A DNA stretch of 64,000 nt from positions 372,001-436,000 of the forward strand of contig JADFUC010002313.1 of assembly GCA_019722365.1 (NCBI GenBank), given 5' to 3'. The notes under the pieces were generated by a model. That model searched no databases. It had not been told where the DNA came from and saw nothing but the letters and a program-made list of their open reading frames with translations. Positions 12,962 through 24,559 of the stretch are shown here, one piece after another. Both the position numbers and the translations under genes were made by a program. Each line of letters opens with the position of its first letter. The stretch's first letter is position 1. This DNA is from Lithospermum erythrorhizon (lineage: Eukaryota; Streptophyta; Magnoliopsida; Boraginales; Boraginaceae).

Positions 12962-13781
12962 ATTCAATTATAAGTAGTATAGGTTTTCATATGTATATGA
13001 CATGACTTGTAAACTTCATGTATTGGGTGTCACCACAATTTATTACTTAATAGGTTGATTCACAAGGTCACAAATAAATTAATCCATGTTGGTTCATTAT
13101 AATTTTGATATTATCAACATCGTTCACTTATTATTTTGATATGACATCTCTAACATCATAATTGACACGTTTTCCATCTAGATTTCAAACGGAATATTTC
13201 AAAATTATAAACCTTCATCACAACTCACAAGTAAACGTGATTTTAATGCGGCGGGACCCCTAATGACAGAGAATGATAATTTTAAGTAAAACGTATTTTA
13301 ACGAATCACTATCATTACCCATTTTTATCATATTATTTACTAACCCTAGTCGATTATCAATGGAACACACATACACATTCAATTTCCAAATCAAATATAT
13401 CCAAATACTCGATGAAAGGAAGATTGTAAGATGGAGTTGATATCGATGGATAGCCCAGCCCACCCAACCAACCGACCCACATGACAATCATGATTCTAGA
13501 CTTGTAGCCTCCATAAATACAATCTCTAAAGTCTAATTAAACTCCACATCTAAATTATTCACCAAATAAACCCAAAACCATTTTTCGTTACACACAAATA
13601 GACATACATAGTACACTTGGACTATTACAGGTAACCAATACTACTAATTATATTTATATATAATCATTTTAATTCTATACTTTATATGTTTTTCTATTTA
13701 TTTAATTAACTACAAATGTATTGTATGTTTTTTTCTGATAATATATTTGGTTAATTTTATTTAGGTTTTGAAATATTTAGC

Positions 13782-16700
13782 ATGGGTTCAACAACTATGG
13801 ATGATTTTCCTCCAATACAGGTACATAGATAAAGTTATTTAATATGTTTTGTTATAGGCAGATAATTTTGAAACTTTTATGATATTTAATTGGTCTATAA
13901 TGTAACTGTTGGTGTTCTTCCCTAACAAAAGATTAAATTCAAAACTGGACAATCTTTTTGGGATGGAGGGGGGGCTATAATAGTAGTGCATAATTAACCT
14001 AATCAATGCACGGTAGTATGCTGTAATTTGTTGCTAACTTGTTAGATTGTTGGTAGCTCCAGAAGGATCTAAGGATCTATACTTTATTGGTTTAACGGGA
14101 CAGATGACACCAGATAGAGCTGAATGGAGACGTTGTATCCATATAGTTGTCCCGTCTAATGGGATAAGGTTTAGTTGGTTCGGTTAGGTAGCTCAGAAGT
14201 ATTTTTTTTTTAAAAAGACTTTCATATACTGGCCTTGATTTCTAATGTCAACTGAATGTCTTCGATGTACAAGGGGGAAAAAGAATATGAACCCTCGTGG
14301 TTTTTGCTAGCACGAATTTAGTTGTATTAGCCTCAATATTCATTGGCTTGTTTAAGGTTTGGGGAATTCTGCTTATCTTCAAGTCGGAAAGAATTTGGTT
14401 TGAGTTAATTGCAACTTTGGTTAAATGGACATAGATGATTAGCTAGCTACTTATGCAGTAATATCATGTTTCGAGAACCCAGTAATAAAGAACGGCTCAA
14501 CTATCTACTTTCAACTTATTTATTTAGTGATGTATTTTATGTACTACAAGATGGATGCCATCAAATCATGACTCCTGAGTTCAGTCTTACATTTTATAGA
14601 TTTTGTAGGCATGCCGCATTGCTGTCTAGTTAGTGGGTTTGATATAAAATATAGGGGCAGATGCATTTTGAATCCTAAAAGATTAAAAAACTAAACAAAA
14701 GACTATTGCTTTTCATGATGGTTGAAAATAGATGTTCAAAGTTGTGATTTGCTTCTTAGATCTTTTTATTGGAATTATCTCCTTACATTAAAAAATCTGT
14801 TACATGTCATTGTAGGAAACTTTGCTGGAGTTTCGAGCAGGTAAAATGATTATGGAGGGAAAGAGGGTCATCCCGGATACTCGCAAAGGTCTATTTCGCC
14901 TAGGAAGGGTATGGAATTTTGTTAGATTGTTCAGATATATTATTTCTGTTATATTTAGTCATTTGATGCTGTTGCATACTGTTTAAGGATCTGAATCTTT
15001 CAGCCCTAATTATGCTTTGTTTCCTTTCATTCATGGTTGAATGTGGGTGATTTTTACTTAATATCAGGGTGAAGAGGGATTAGTGCACGTCCAGTGGCTT
15101 GACCGTTCGAACAACATAATCGAAGATGTATCCTATGAATGGCACATCAGTTCTTTTCCTGATTTCTTTCGACCATTCTCTAGATATGCATTTCATCTAT
15201 TATTCATTGGCTTTGAGTTCGTACCTTAACGTTGATCAAATATAGGATCAGATTGTCTTTCCGGAAGAAGCAGTTTTTGAAAAGGTCACCTGTTGGTTTA
15301 CTATATTCCGCACCAGGCTGATGCCTAAAATGGACTTGCAGCTGCAATCTCACTTTTCTTTGTTTGAACTAATCAGGTTAATCAAGCGGCTGGAAGGGTG
15401 TACATTTTGAAGTTCTACAATGATGACAGGAAGTTCTTCTTCTGGATGCAGGCAATTTTTTTTGTTCCAATTGTTGTAAGGCAGTAGTAGCCTATGGATC
15501 TGTTCTTCATAATCGTTTTGACTTAATTGTTTTCAGGAGTCTGATGCTGAGAATGATACTGAGTTATGTGATGCTGTGAACTTATACCTCAACCATCCAT
15601 TAGGTATAAAGAATATCCAATATCTGCAGTGCGATATAAGCTTTGCCAGCATTCAACATTTCAGCTATTGCTTAGATTTTGTTGATATACTTCTTCTATG
15701 AAAGAAACACATTTTCTGTTAAATTTAGTTTTTTTTTTTAAATAAATATAGTCCCTCCATCCTATGAATATGGAATCGACTCAATTATCAGATTATATGT
15801 TCATAACCCTTAGAGTCTAGACCATTCCCATTTTGTGCGAAACAGATCTACTCATTCTTTGATTCCAGTTAGTAAGAGGGATCTTGAACTACTTTCACTC
15901 CTTTTTCCATTTCCCATAATTTGACCCATTGACCAAATCTTACATGTGTTTTGGGAAATAGGTCAACTTTAACTAGTATCAAACATTCTCTCTTAATTTG
16001 AGATAAAATCAAAATAGACAATCTTCATGGGATGGAGGGAGTATGTTATTGTTTTAATGGGAAGCTAGATTTTCAGACATATCTGTTTCACTTGTCGATG
16101 ACCTCATGAACATATTAAGACTTCTGTTTCACTTGTCGATGACCTCATGAACATATTAATGTGGACTGGCTCTCGTAATCTATCACCCTCTTTGGGTGAT
16201 CTCTAAAGGAATTAATTCGTATGCAACCCTGGAGCTTGCTATGATCTTGCTCCTCTTTTGGTAATTTTCTTTGATAAGCAATGGGAAGGTTACTCGATGA
16301 GTTCTAATGTTTGAGTAGAGAAATTTTTAACACTTGTGCAATATAAAGGGCTTTTATCATCCTAACGACCTAAGTAAACTGATATTTAACATGTATGTCG
16401 CTCTATCTCTGTCATTGCTCAATGTAATGAACAACTTGAGTTTTATTTGTTGCAGAATTCCCTGATGAAGAAGAACCTGATGCTTCAATTGCTCCACAAA
16501 ATTCTGTTGAGATGATTGATGAAGATATTCCATCAAGGTAATATAGTTCAGTATTTAAGTCAGAAGCCTGACCACGGACACTAGAAACATTTCGATGGTT
16601 TAATTATTAAAATTCTTCTAATCAACAAGTTTTCCTAGACACTTTGCTTCTTTTATGCTATTGACTAGTATTGCTTGGAACTTGCATTCTCTGTTATAGT

Positions 16701-19019
16701 GTTATGATACTTTCTTATTAAATATTGAAAGATTGAAGGTTCAGGCATTGGACGAGGTCTTTTTGTTGTATGATTATGAGTTGACCTGCTAAAATAAATG
16801 CTTAAAAACAATGGGAATAGTTCACTGCAGTTCCTACAGATCTATACTTGCTTCCAGGCTTTTTTTAAATAGAAATGTCATTTTAGATTGTCCGTTAGAC
16901 CTGCCAAAGTAAAAGCTTAGCTAGAAATGGAAGTGCCAGGATAGATAGTTCTTAGCATCAGGGCCTTCTTTCCCTGCCTTTGAATTTGTGGAAAAATTGT
17001 TCTTGCTAGAGAGATGATTCTAATAACTGCGTGATGTTTTTCTGTATGTCAAGAAAATCACATTGGTATTTCCCAATTTTCCAGTGCTGGAAATTTGGTA
17101 CTACCGAGCATGGGTGGGGAAGCATCTAGTGGCGTGACCTCTTCAGGGCCAGTAAAGTTAGCTGATCTTCAGAGAATATTAAGTAATATAGGATCTTCAG
17201 GTATTCCACCTCCACCCTCTCATATGCTTAGTCTTGTAGTTGGTATTTCTTTTCCTCGTTCCACTCTCGAACCTAACAAAATATTTATGTTATATGTCCT
17301 ACACAGCTGATGATGCAGTGGATCCTGATGCGGGTAAGACTATTATCGATATGGTCTTGGTTGTTAATAAATTGTTAATTTCGCACAGGCATACCACATT
17401 CTTTCCTATTTCGATATTGCACCAAAGTGCAATTTCCAAACTGTAACATTTCATAGATACACATTTTTAAGTTTGAAGATCCTAAATAATTTTTTCAAAA
17501 GCCACTTTTTTTGGTAGTTAATTGACATCTTGCATTTAATGCTTCTCTATAAGTTGCTCGTTTATGTTTATGGATGTACACTTCAGATACAGAATACTGG
17601 ATGCTGTCAGTCATTGAAGTATGTCGTGTGTTATTTGATCCACTTCACAAAATTTCTTGCCATTTGAGATGCACGTTCTGTGTTTTTATTGCCACTCTCT
17701 CTGGGATATATTTTAAAGTAGGAATAACAATACCTCCCAAGAGTTTTTGAATGATGAAGAACTACTAGTAATATCTGACATTCAAGTATTCATGTCGGAT
17801 CAAATCATGAGATCTTCATGTTTGAACGATCATTTAGGATGATGTTATGTAGTATATAGGTATTTTATGGTGGCAAGGATGTTCTTCACTACTGTCCTAA
17901 CTATGTTTCAAGTCATTCAATATTGAAAGTTTTAAGATATTACAGTTTTTGAAATGTTTCTCCTTGTTCCAGGCTTGGGATTAGGGGATATTTTGAGACC
18001 TGATTTGATTTCCCCTTTGATTATGGAACTCCCTGTGGGTCAGCAATTATCATCTTATCTTCCAGAGGTATGTGTTCTCAGTTTCATACTTTCTTAAGAA
18101 CCTGCAGTTAACGACTGTTCCATGATTTTGAGTTGCAGGGCCAGTGGACTACAGAGGAATTAATAGAATTGTTACAAAGCCCTCCTTTCCGCCAACAAGT
18201 CGATTCATTTACATATGTGAGCCTGCATTTCCGTTCAATTTTTTGACATCGTTTTTAAGTTTTTTTTTTTTGCCTTATACCTTGCATTCTGCAGGTACTT
18301 CGCACTGGGCAAATAGATCTGACTCAGTTTGGAATAGATCCTAGCAAATGAAAGCTCTTGGAAACCCAATCTTTCCAACTGAAGTATAAATACAAACATG
18401 GCTCTCCTTGAGTTTCTACTGCATGCCCTCACCCATCATTTTTTGCCAATTGGATTTATCCATTATTGGAGCATTTTATGAACTGTCTAGCACTGTAGAG
18501 ACTAAATCATATGTTGTACTTTTGTTATCTACGGAGTATTAAACTGTGGGCTAGTGGTGTTGTACTGTTGTGGGGATAACGGGGTCGGTCCTCTTGGCTG
18601 CTATTGTAGAGTCATGTGCCAGTTATTCTTCAATCATTATATGCTCTAATTTACTCACATTATCATCAATGTGGAATCATTTTTCCGACTTCATCACCAG
18701 TTCTGCAACGTCGAGCATTGGTGGCGAGTTGTCTATTATAATTAATCGGTCCTGTTTGGAGCATTGCTAGATAGGCAGTAATGCAGTATTCATCTCACTT
18801 ACTTCCTACGGTTTATGTTATCATCTGTTTGCACAAATGTTTTACTTTGTTATTAACCACACTACTATATTACTTGCAGTTAAACTCACAGTTCCATCTT
18901 TCCTGGAGGCATTAGAAGATTCTGTGATGGGGACAACAGGGTCATCTGAAACTAGTCAAGACGACAATGATCTGAAATCACAGACATGTAATCGCAGAGA
19001 TGCTATGGATGAAAGCTAA
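13782..19019 (+). CDS. RPN13: 26S proteasome regulatory subunit RPN13 (ADRM1 homologue)
   Basis: Ubiquitin receptor of the 19S particle. It binds RPN2 and ubiquitin through the N-terminal Pru domain, and the deubiquitinase UCH37/UCH2 through the C-terminal DEUBAD. Exons: 13782..13820, 14816..14908, 15068..15127, 15246..15284, 15377..15451, 15537..15603, 16456..16537, 17085..17200, 17307..17333, 17973..18067, 18139..18216, 18295..18349, 18880..19019. All phases fit, giving 321 residues. Pru: [55 protein letters not shown], then [13 protein letters not shown]. The C-terminal part has [32 protein letters not shown] and FLEALEDSV. Two oddities: intron 5 starts with GC (CAG|GCAATT), and the intron after 18349 starts with GA, so unspliced reading hits TGA at 18349..18351 and ends the protein at residue 275, removing the end of DEUBAD. 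Family call is firm; the 3' structure is uncertain. Confidence 0.93.
15751..16041. mobile_element. Stowaway-type MITE in RPN13 intron 6
   Basis: About 290 bp bounded by inverted ends GTCCCTCCATCC and GGGATGGAGGGAG, flanked on both sides by TA, as expected for Tc1/mariner-type insertion. No coding capacity. A lone terminus of the same family (GGGATGGAGGGGGGG) sits in RPN13 intron 1 near 13953..13967. Confidence 0.8.
16083..16159. repeat. Tandem duplication, period 41 bp, in RPN13 intron 6
   Basis: Two copies of CTGTTTCACTTGTCGATG followed by ACCTCATGAACATATTAA, identical over 36 bp and separated by a short spacer, immediately right of the MITE. Intronic slippage product. Confidence 0.85.
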
Positions 19020-20940
19020 TTTATGGTAATCTGAGTCATTCTTGTTCATTCAGTTCATCTGATGTTCATTGTTTGTTGTTTGAAGAGAGAGCATCGTTGT
19101 CCGCTACATCTGCATAGACATGAAAAGGTACAGAACATACCAGGAGAAAAACTTTCTTGTGGGAATCTCATATTCTGTTAAGAGTGAATCTTACAGTTTA
19201 AGGGATACATAAAATTTGTCGTTGTGTCGACTCATTCATAGTGAATCATTAACATGGTAAATGTCAGATAATTGGTTATTCCTGATGTGTTGCTCTAGAA
19301 TTGTGGCCCTGCTCTTGTAATTGTTACTGAACTAAGTTTCGTTATTTCCCCCCATCTCCAATGTTCTTCGTTAATTCCCTTTCCAAATGTTTTTTGCTCT
19401 ACATTTGTAATTTGCATGGTTGAATTCAAATAAGTGGTCATTTTCAATCATCCAAGACTATTGATGAATGAGAATCAACATTGGGGGGTTGAAAGTGAAA
19501 TAAGTAATGTGAATTTTGCAGGGAAGTAACTATCGTTTGTCATTAGATATGTGATTATGTCCCTTGCAATGAAATGCTCCCCATAAGGCCATAACTCGTC
19601 ATAAATCTAAATCAGAAATATGCAATGAAGTTGCATTTCAGAAGCAATTTACTAATTTAATGAGAAACATAGTTAACTAAAAATGGCTATTTGTTATTGT
19701 TATTTTTAATTCAGCATTATATTGGTAGACAAGTTGGTACTTGAGTATTTGGTATATCAAGATATTTTTTTTACATCTGCGAATATAAGTTTAATTGAAA
19801 AGAATAACTAATGAAACCTTTTATTAAAACATAACAAACAAAATATTAGTTGAATATGAGCGATTACAGAGCATGTGGATCAGATTTCCTAAAAGTTAAA
19901 TTGAAAATGAAAAAAAATTGTATTTTTGACTCTCTAAATAAGTCGGATCCACATAAATTTGTTATTTCTTTCTATTATTTTTTAAATTTATATTTTCGCA
20001 TTATTTTTTTTTAATAGTGAAGTACTCCTCTAATGCAACTTGAGTTGGGACTAATTTCTATAGGCTTTGGCTCATGAACTATCATATAATTTTAAATGAT
20101 CCTTTGAACTATTTTATTTTAGTCATCACTTTTTGCCTCAGTGGTAGGGACAAAATAGATTATTTTCTTGCATTAAACAAAATCATTTTGCTTTATATTT
20201 TAGGGGCTAATATAGTAATTTACTATGTATTTTAGTTATAAGGATTAAAAAATAGTATAGGGGCGCCCAAGTGCCTCCCAATGGTATAGGGACTTTTGCC
20301 GAGAGGCAGAAAAGAAATGATTAGAAAATTCTGCCGATAGTTCGAGGCGAAAAACCGAACACCTGTTGGTGTTAATTTTAGTTGACAAATTTCTAAAAAA
20401 ACTATGATATTCGTTTTACGCTCATTTTAATAAATGTGTATATAAGACAATAAATATTTAAAATTTACAATCAGACTAAATTACCAGGCAAATTGCAACG
20501 TAAGCGATCAAACAAACAGAATTCAAGTAAGTGTATTTGGAAATGCAATAATAGTGAGACATAAAAGATTGATGGTTAAATTAAGGTATATCTTGCGCCA
20601 AAATTGATTAATTTTTTTAAAAAAATAGCGAAATCAAAGTGTTCATTAAGCTTGGACGGAAGGAGTAAATAATAGAGATTTTGCTAAATAGCATATATGA
20701 AAATCTAACCCCAAAAATAAAAAACTAATATTTGAAAGTGTATTTTATAGAAATTTTAGGAGAAATAGATGTCGTATTCTTAGAAATCTTTACTTGAAAG
20801 CTTAGAATGAAATTTCGACCAGATGCCCGATAATTTAAAGCTCTAACCGAGCCCCTCCTAAGTGGGCTACTGGACAACCTTTAATATCAAGTGCTCAAAA
20901 TTCCAAAACAATTTTCATGTATTGTGGGCTTTGGAACGAA
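19020..20940. other. RPN13 3' region and intergenic spacer before prefoldin gene
   Basis: The first few hundred bases are RPN13 3'UTR. The remainder is AT-rich without credible ORFs. A block at about 20050..20400 (GCCTCAGTGGTAGGGACAAAA, then GGGCGCCCAAGTGCC) has the mixed composition of an old transposon fragment but could not be assigned. A MITE-like end (GGACGGAAGGAGTA) lies near 20654..20667. Confidence 0.45.
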
Positions 20941-20941
20941 A

Positions 20942-22187
20942 ATGGCAGATGAAGCAAATCGAAGTGTATGTATATATAATTATTAATTCTATTTTTCATT
21001 TAATTAATTTATAATTAATGCTCTTTTGTGTATATGGATATTATTATTTTACTAATTTTAGTTGACATTAGGCCTTCGTGGAGATTCAAGGTCGCATGAT
21101 TGAACTCACTTCAAAATTAAAGCAGGTTAGCATCAACAAATTTTGCTGTATTTATAGACACACGTAACTTTGATTTGAATTAAAGTATCGTTTTGATATG
21201 TTTGGATTAAAGCCAGGAGGTATTTAGAGTTTGGTACACCAAATATATTGGCATTCAGTTAATACCATAGCTGTTGAATCTTGGAAAATTTTTTTCGACA
21301 AATTGTTTATTCATCTCTAAACAATGTTGTGGCTCTTTTCATGTAGTATTGAAGCTTGGTATGTAGTAATTAAGTAGACTAATGGTGATAATTTGTGCTC
21401 TGGTTTAGCCGTTTAGGAGTTGAGTATCGCTCAGATTTGAAAGTTCAGCTGGAAGGTAGATTGTGCTTTTTTTAATGCAATTACTGTTACATATTACGAT
21501 CTGAGTAGATATATGCCGTGATTTTATAGGTTCAGAACCAGATGCGTAATAAAGAAGGAGAGAAGAAACGAGCGTATTTGACAATGGAGGAGTTACAACA
21601 GCTGGCTGATGATACAAACACATACAAGTCGATAGGTGTGAAACTGATAGTAACCTTTAATACTGATAATCAGTTGTACTTATATTTTTTTATATTTTTT
21701 TCTGCGTTTAACACATATCTTTTATCTTGCAGGGAGAACGTGAGTTCGAGTGCTTATTTGGGGATTTAACTAGATGATTCACATGAGTGTTTAGTTGTGC
21801 AGCTTCTAAGGTCTTGACTATCTTGCTAATTTTAAAATTGAACAGGTTTGTTTTAGAGCCAAAGTCATTTTTGATGGATGAGCAGGAACAAAGGTTCAAA
21901 GACAGTGAAACCGCCATTGCCTCCTTGCAGGTTTGATCTAATATTTCTCCTTCGCCACATTGTTTATTTTGATTCATCAATTCTTAGCCATGTCATACAT
22001 TAAAAAATGTATGGATCATCACTACAACATTTTCGAGTAATTATTATGCAAAGCTGAATTTATTTTTTGATCATAGACCTCGAAGGAGTATTTGGAAAAG
22101 CAGTTGGTAGAGGTGGAGACCAACCTAAAGGAACTCTTGCAGCAAGATCCCGGTCTTGCCCGTCAAATCATGTCCATGTCGGTTTAA
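20942..22187 (+). CDS. PFD1: Prefoldin subunit 1 (beta-type)
   Basis: A subunit of the hexameric prefoldin co-chaperone, which hands nascent tubulin and actin to the CCT chaperonin. Exons 20942..20965, 21072..21125, 21530..21635, 21733..21739, 21846..21930 and 22077..22187 sum to 387 nt, 128 residues, the usual length. Start MADEANRS; the N-terminal helix has FVEIQGRMIELTSKLKQ, the hairpin region has KKRAYLTMEELQQL and FVLEPKSFLMDEQE, and the C-terminal helix has TSKEYLEKQLVEVETNLKEL. The fourth exon is only 7 nt (GGAGAAC) between a TTGCAG acceptor and a GTGAGT donor. It is required: it supplies the GRT codons of YKSIGRTFVLEP, and without it the next exon is read out of frame into TAG. It sits downstream of RPN13 on the same strand, with no functional link implied. 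Confidence 0.95.
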
Positions 22188-22741
22188 CTTATTATAGCAT
22201 ATATCAGACATTTTGAAGACTACCCTTGTTTCTGATTGATGTGTTGGAAATGTGAAAGGCTACCCTTGTTTCCGACATGTTGAACCGAGACAATCAGATG
22301 ACTCCTTCCATTGAAGCTCTATGAAAAGGTCTCCCGTACTTATGATAATTTGTGTTTGGATTGTAATCTACATTTGTTTTTGTTATTTTACAAATTATTT
22401 CCCTTTGTGTCCCAGATTTTAATGCTATTCAAGCTAGTATAAATTAAAATAATGCACGATACAAAGACCTGAACATTATAAACCCTCAACTTGGTTACAT
22501 TTTACTTCATCACTTCCACACAGGGTATCCGCCATCGAATAAGCTCGGTTAGGGCACATAGTTCTTCCATATCCTTATAAATAAGGTTTATTCCAAGAGG
22601 ATCATCCTTCTCGCCATATCGTTAAAGCTTTCGAAAACTTCTTCTATTCACGAATAGAGATGTAAGCTTGATAAGTTCAAATTATGGCTACCTATGGTAT
22701 GTAGCAAAATGAAATTAAATGAAAGATTCGTGACCATCCAA

Positions 22742-22815
22742 AGTCCCGTAGCTCAGTTGGTTAGAGCGTTGGTCTTATGAGCCGAAGGTCGCGGGTTCGA
22801 GCCCCGCCGGGACTA
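22742..22815 (+). tRNA. tRNA-Ile (anticodon UAU)
   Basis: Complete cloverleaf: 7-bp acceptor stem (AGTCCCG with CGGGACT), D arm GCTC/GAGC with GG in the loop, anticodon stem TTGGT/GCCGA (two wobble pairs), loop CTTATGA giving anticodon TAT, and T arm GCGGG-TTCGAGC-CCCGC. The A box (TAGCTCAGTTGG) and B box (GGTTCGAGCCC) are intact. No intron and no encoded CCA, as expected for a nuclear gene. UAU reads the minor Ile codon AUA. The call rests on U33 directly preceding the anticodon. Confidence 0.9.
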
Positions 22816-22828
22816 CTTGGTTCAGTCG

Positions 22829-22833
22829 TTTTT
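22829..22833 (+). terminator. RNA polymerase III oligo-T terminator
   Basis: Five consecutive T residues 14 nt downstream of the tRNA discriminator base, the standard Pol III stop. Confidence 0.8.
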
Positions 22834-24059
22834 CAATCTAATTATGAACCATGCAAAATGAAAAGTTCTATCTTCTAAAAAAAAGTAGTTAAGTTTTGAA
22901 TATAGTTTTAATGGTTTAACTTTATCAGATGTGTTAAATACATAATATATTTTGGAAAAAAAATGTAATTGGTATTTCTATTATTGCAATTTATATTTGA
23001 GATGATAATTTTGGTGCAAATGAATGTTATGATTTAACTTAAAGACATTATTGTAGTTTGAGTGTTTGACCCCCAAAAACCCGCACGTGGGTAACCATCT
23101 TGAGAACGAAATGAGTATCCGGTAACATACATTATATTTATGAATCATATATTGTGCACCAAATTATTAATAACACAATAACATTGTGTAAGATTAATGA
23201 TTTTATTTAATTTAATTAAGTTGTACAAGTAATAGTATTTTATTATGAGAAAAAAGAAAGGATTACACAAATTCATTTGCCTGCTGACAAATGCGTTTTT
23301 ATTATATCATTGCAAGTTACATATATAAACTTGGCTAATTCTCATTTCTTATTATAGTATCGGCGTCGTTTACAGCTCTTATGATTATCGATTTGTTTCA
23401 GTGGTCCTAAACTTTTATCGTTTAGAATGTAAAATAGGCTCGTAATTTTAGCATTTAACATCGCTTCTGTCAGCCTCTTACATACCCTCTTAATTTTGAC
23501 CCAATGTCATCCTTTCTTTTTTACGACACTGTCAGCTTCCTCATTGACCCAGCCCTTACGAAACTCAAATTGAAATTGTAAATTTTTTCTTTCAAACAAT
23601 CCGACCAAAACTCTGCTCAATCAAACAACAAACAATATCAACTTTGGAATTTTTTTTTTGATTTCTCACCTTGGGTTTGTTTGAGTTTTGAATTGCAGCA
23701 GCTCGCACATCACAAAATTGCAGCAGCTAAAAATTACACCAAATCCCACATCACAAAATTCCCAAAAATGGCTGAAAATGGTGAATAAAAAGCTCATAGC
23801 AGTAGCTCGTCATAGAATGTCTAGAGCGGCTTTAAATCGGCTGGGCGCTCTGTAGGTAGGCAGATTCGATATTATAATAAGCTTGCATGAGTATTGTTTA
23901 ATCATTGCGTGATGAACAAGAAGAAAGAGGTGCATTCCCATCCCACAAGCAAACTCCCTCTTTTGTATTTGGACTAACACGTTCGCACCAATATTCAGGA
24001 TTACAATCCTCTTGTTAATACAATTGTTATAACATTGGCTCAGTAGTCATAACTCATAA
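22834..24059. other. Gene-free spacer between tRNA and copia element
   Basis: AT-rich, no credible ORF. Nothing recognised apart from short poly-A and poly-T tracts and the copia insertion boundary at its right end. Confidence 0.5.
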
Positions 24060-24472
24060 TGTTGAGAATTCATGGCTAAAATATAGTTGATATATAAAAA
24101 TATGCAATTATAAAGTAGCATACAATTTGTGAATCGAAAATAAGCTTTCAAAATATATTTATGGCTAGCTACAACTTTTATTTATACAAACTACTGTCTA
24201 ACTTTTTTATAAAAGCAACTTTTCTTTCTTTAGTTAGATTTCTGCCATTTAGTGTTTTTATTTAACTGTTTAATTAGTTTGAATAAGGGATGCAAACACC
24301 TCTATTTATACTCTGAATTCCTGACAACACTATTCCACACTCAATGCATGGTGTAATTTTTCAACACCTAAACTTAATAGTAGATATTTAATTATAGGCA
24401 TATGTCTATTATTTATTTGATGATGTCTTGCTTACTTCAACCTTCTAGAAGATTGACAATGGATGTTTAACA
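24060..24472 (-). repeat. 3' LTR of copia element 1
   Basis: On the minus strand it begins TGTTAAACATCC and ends ATTCTCAACA, the canonical TG...CA form. It is alignable with the right LTR over its whole length, for example through the shared CACCTCTATTTATACT block, which holds the TATA-like element. Confidence 0.85.
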
Positions 24473-24486
24473 CTCCCCCTCATTGT
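24473..24486 (-). other. Polypurine tract of copia element 1
   Basis: On the minus strand AATGAGGGGGAG directly abuts the 3' LTR, the expected plus-strand primer position. Confidence 0.75.
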
Positions 24487-24559
24487 TAACTTTCCTCGCC
24501 CGTATCATCATCCCAAGTGATTTGCGGAACTCTGAAAGCTTTGTTGCAGGTAAAGCTCT

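Noticed and set aside
18570..18770. 66-codon ORF in the last RPN13 intron
   Set aside because: No similarity to known proteins, intronic position, and the homologous RPN13 tail resumes only at 18880.
1..19019. PBA1 and RPN13, both proteasome parts, within 20 kb as a functional cluster
   Set aside because: They are on opposite strands and separated by two unrelated genes. Plant proteasome genes are dispersed, and coincidence is the simpler reading.
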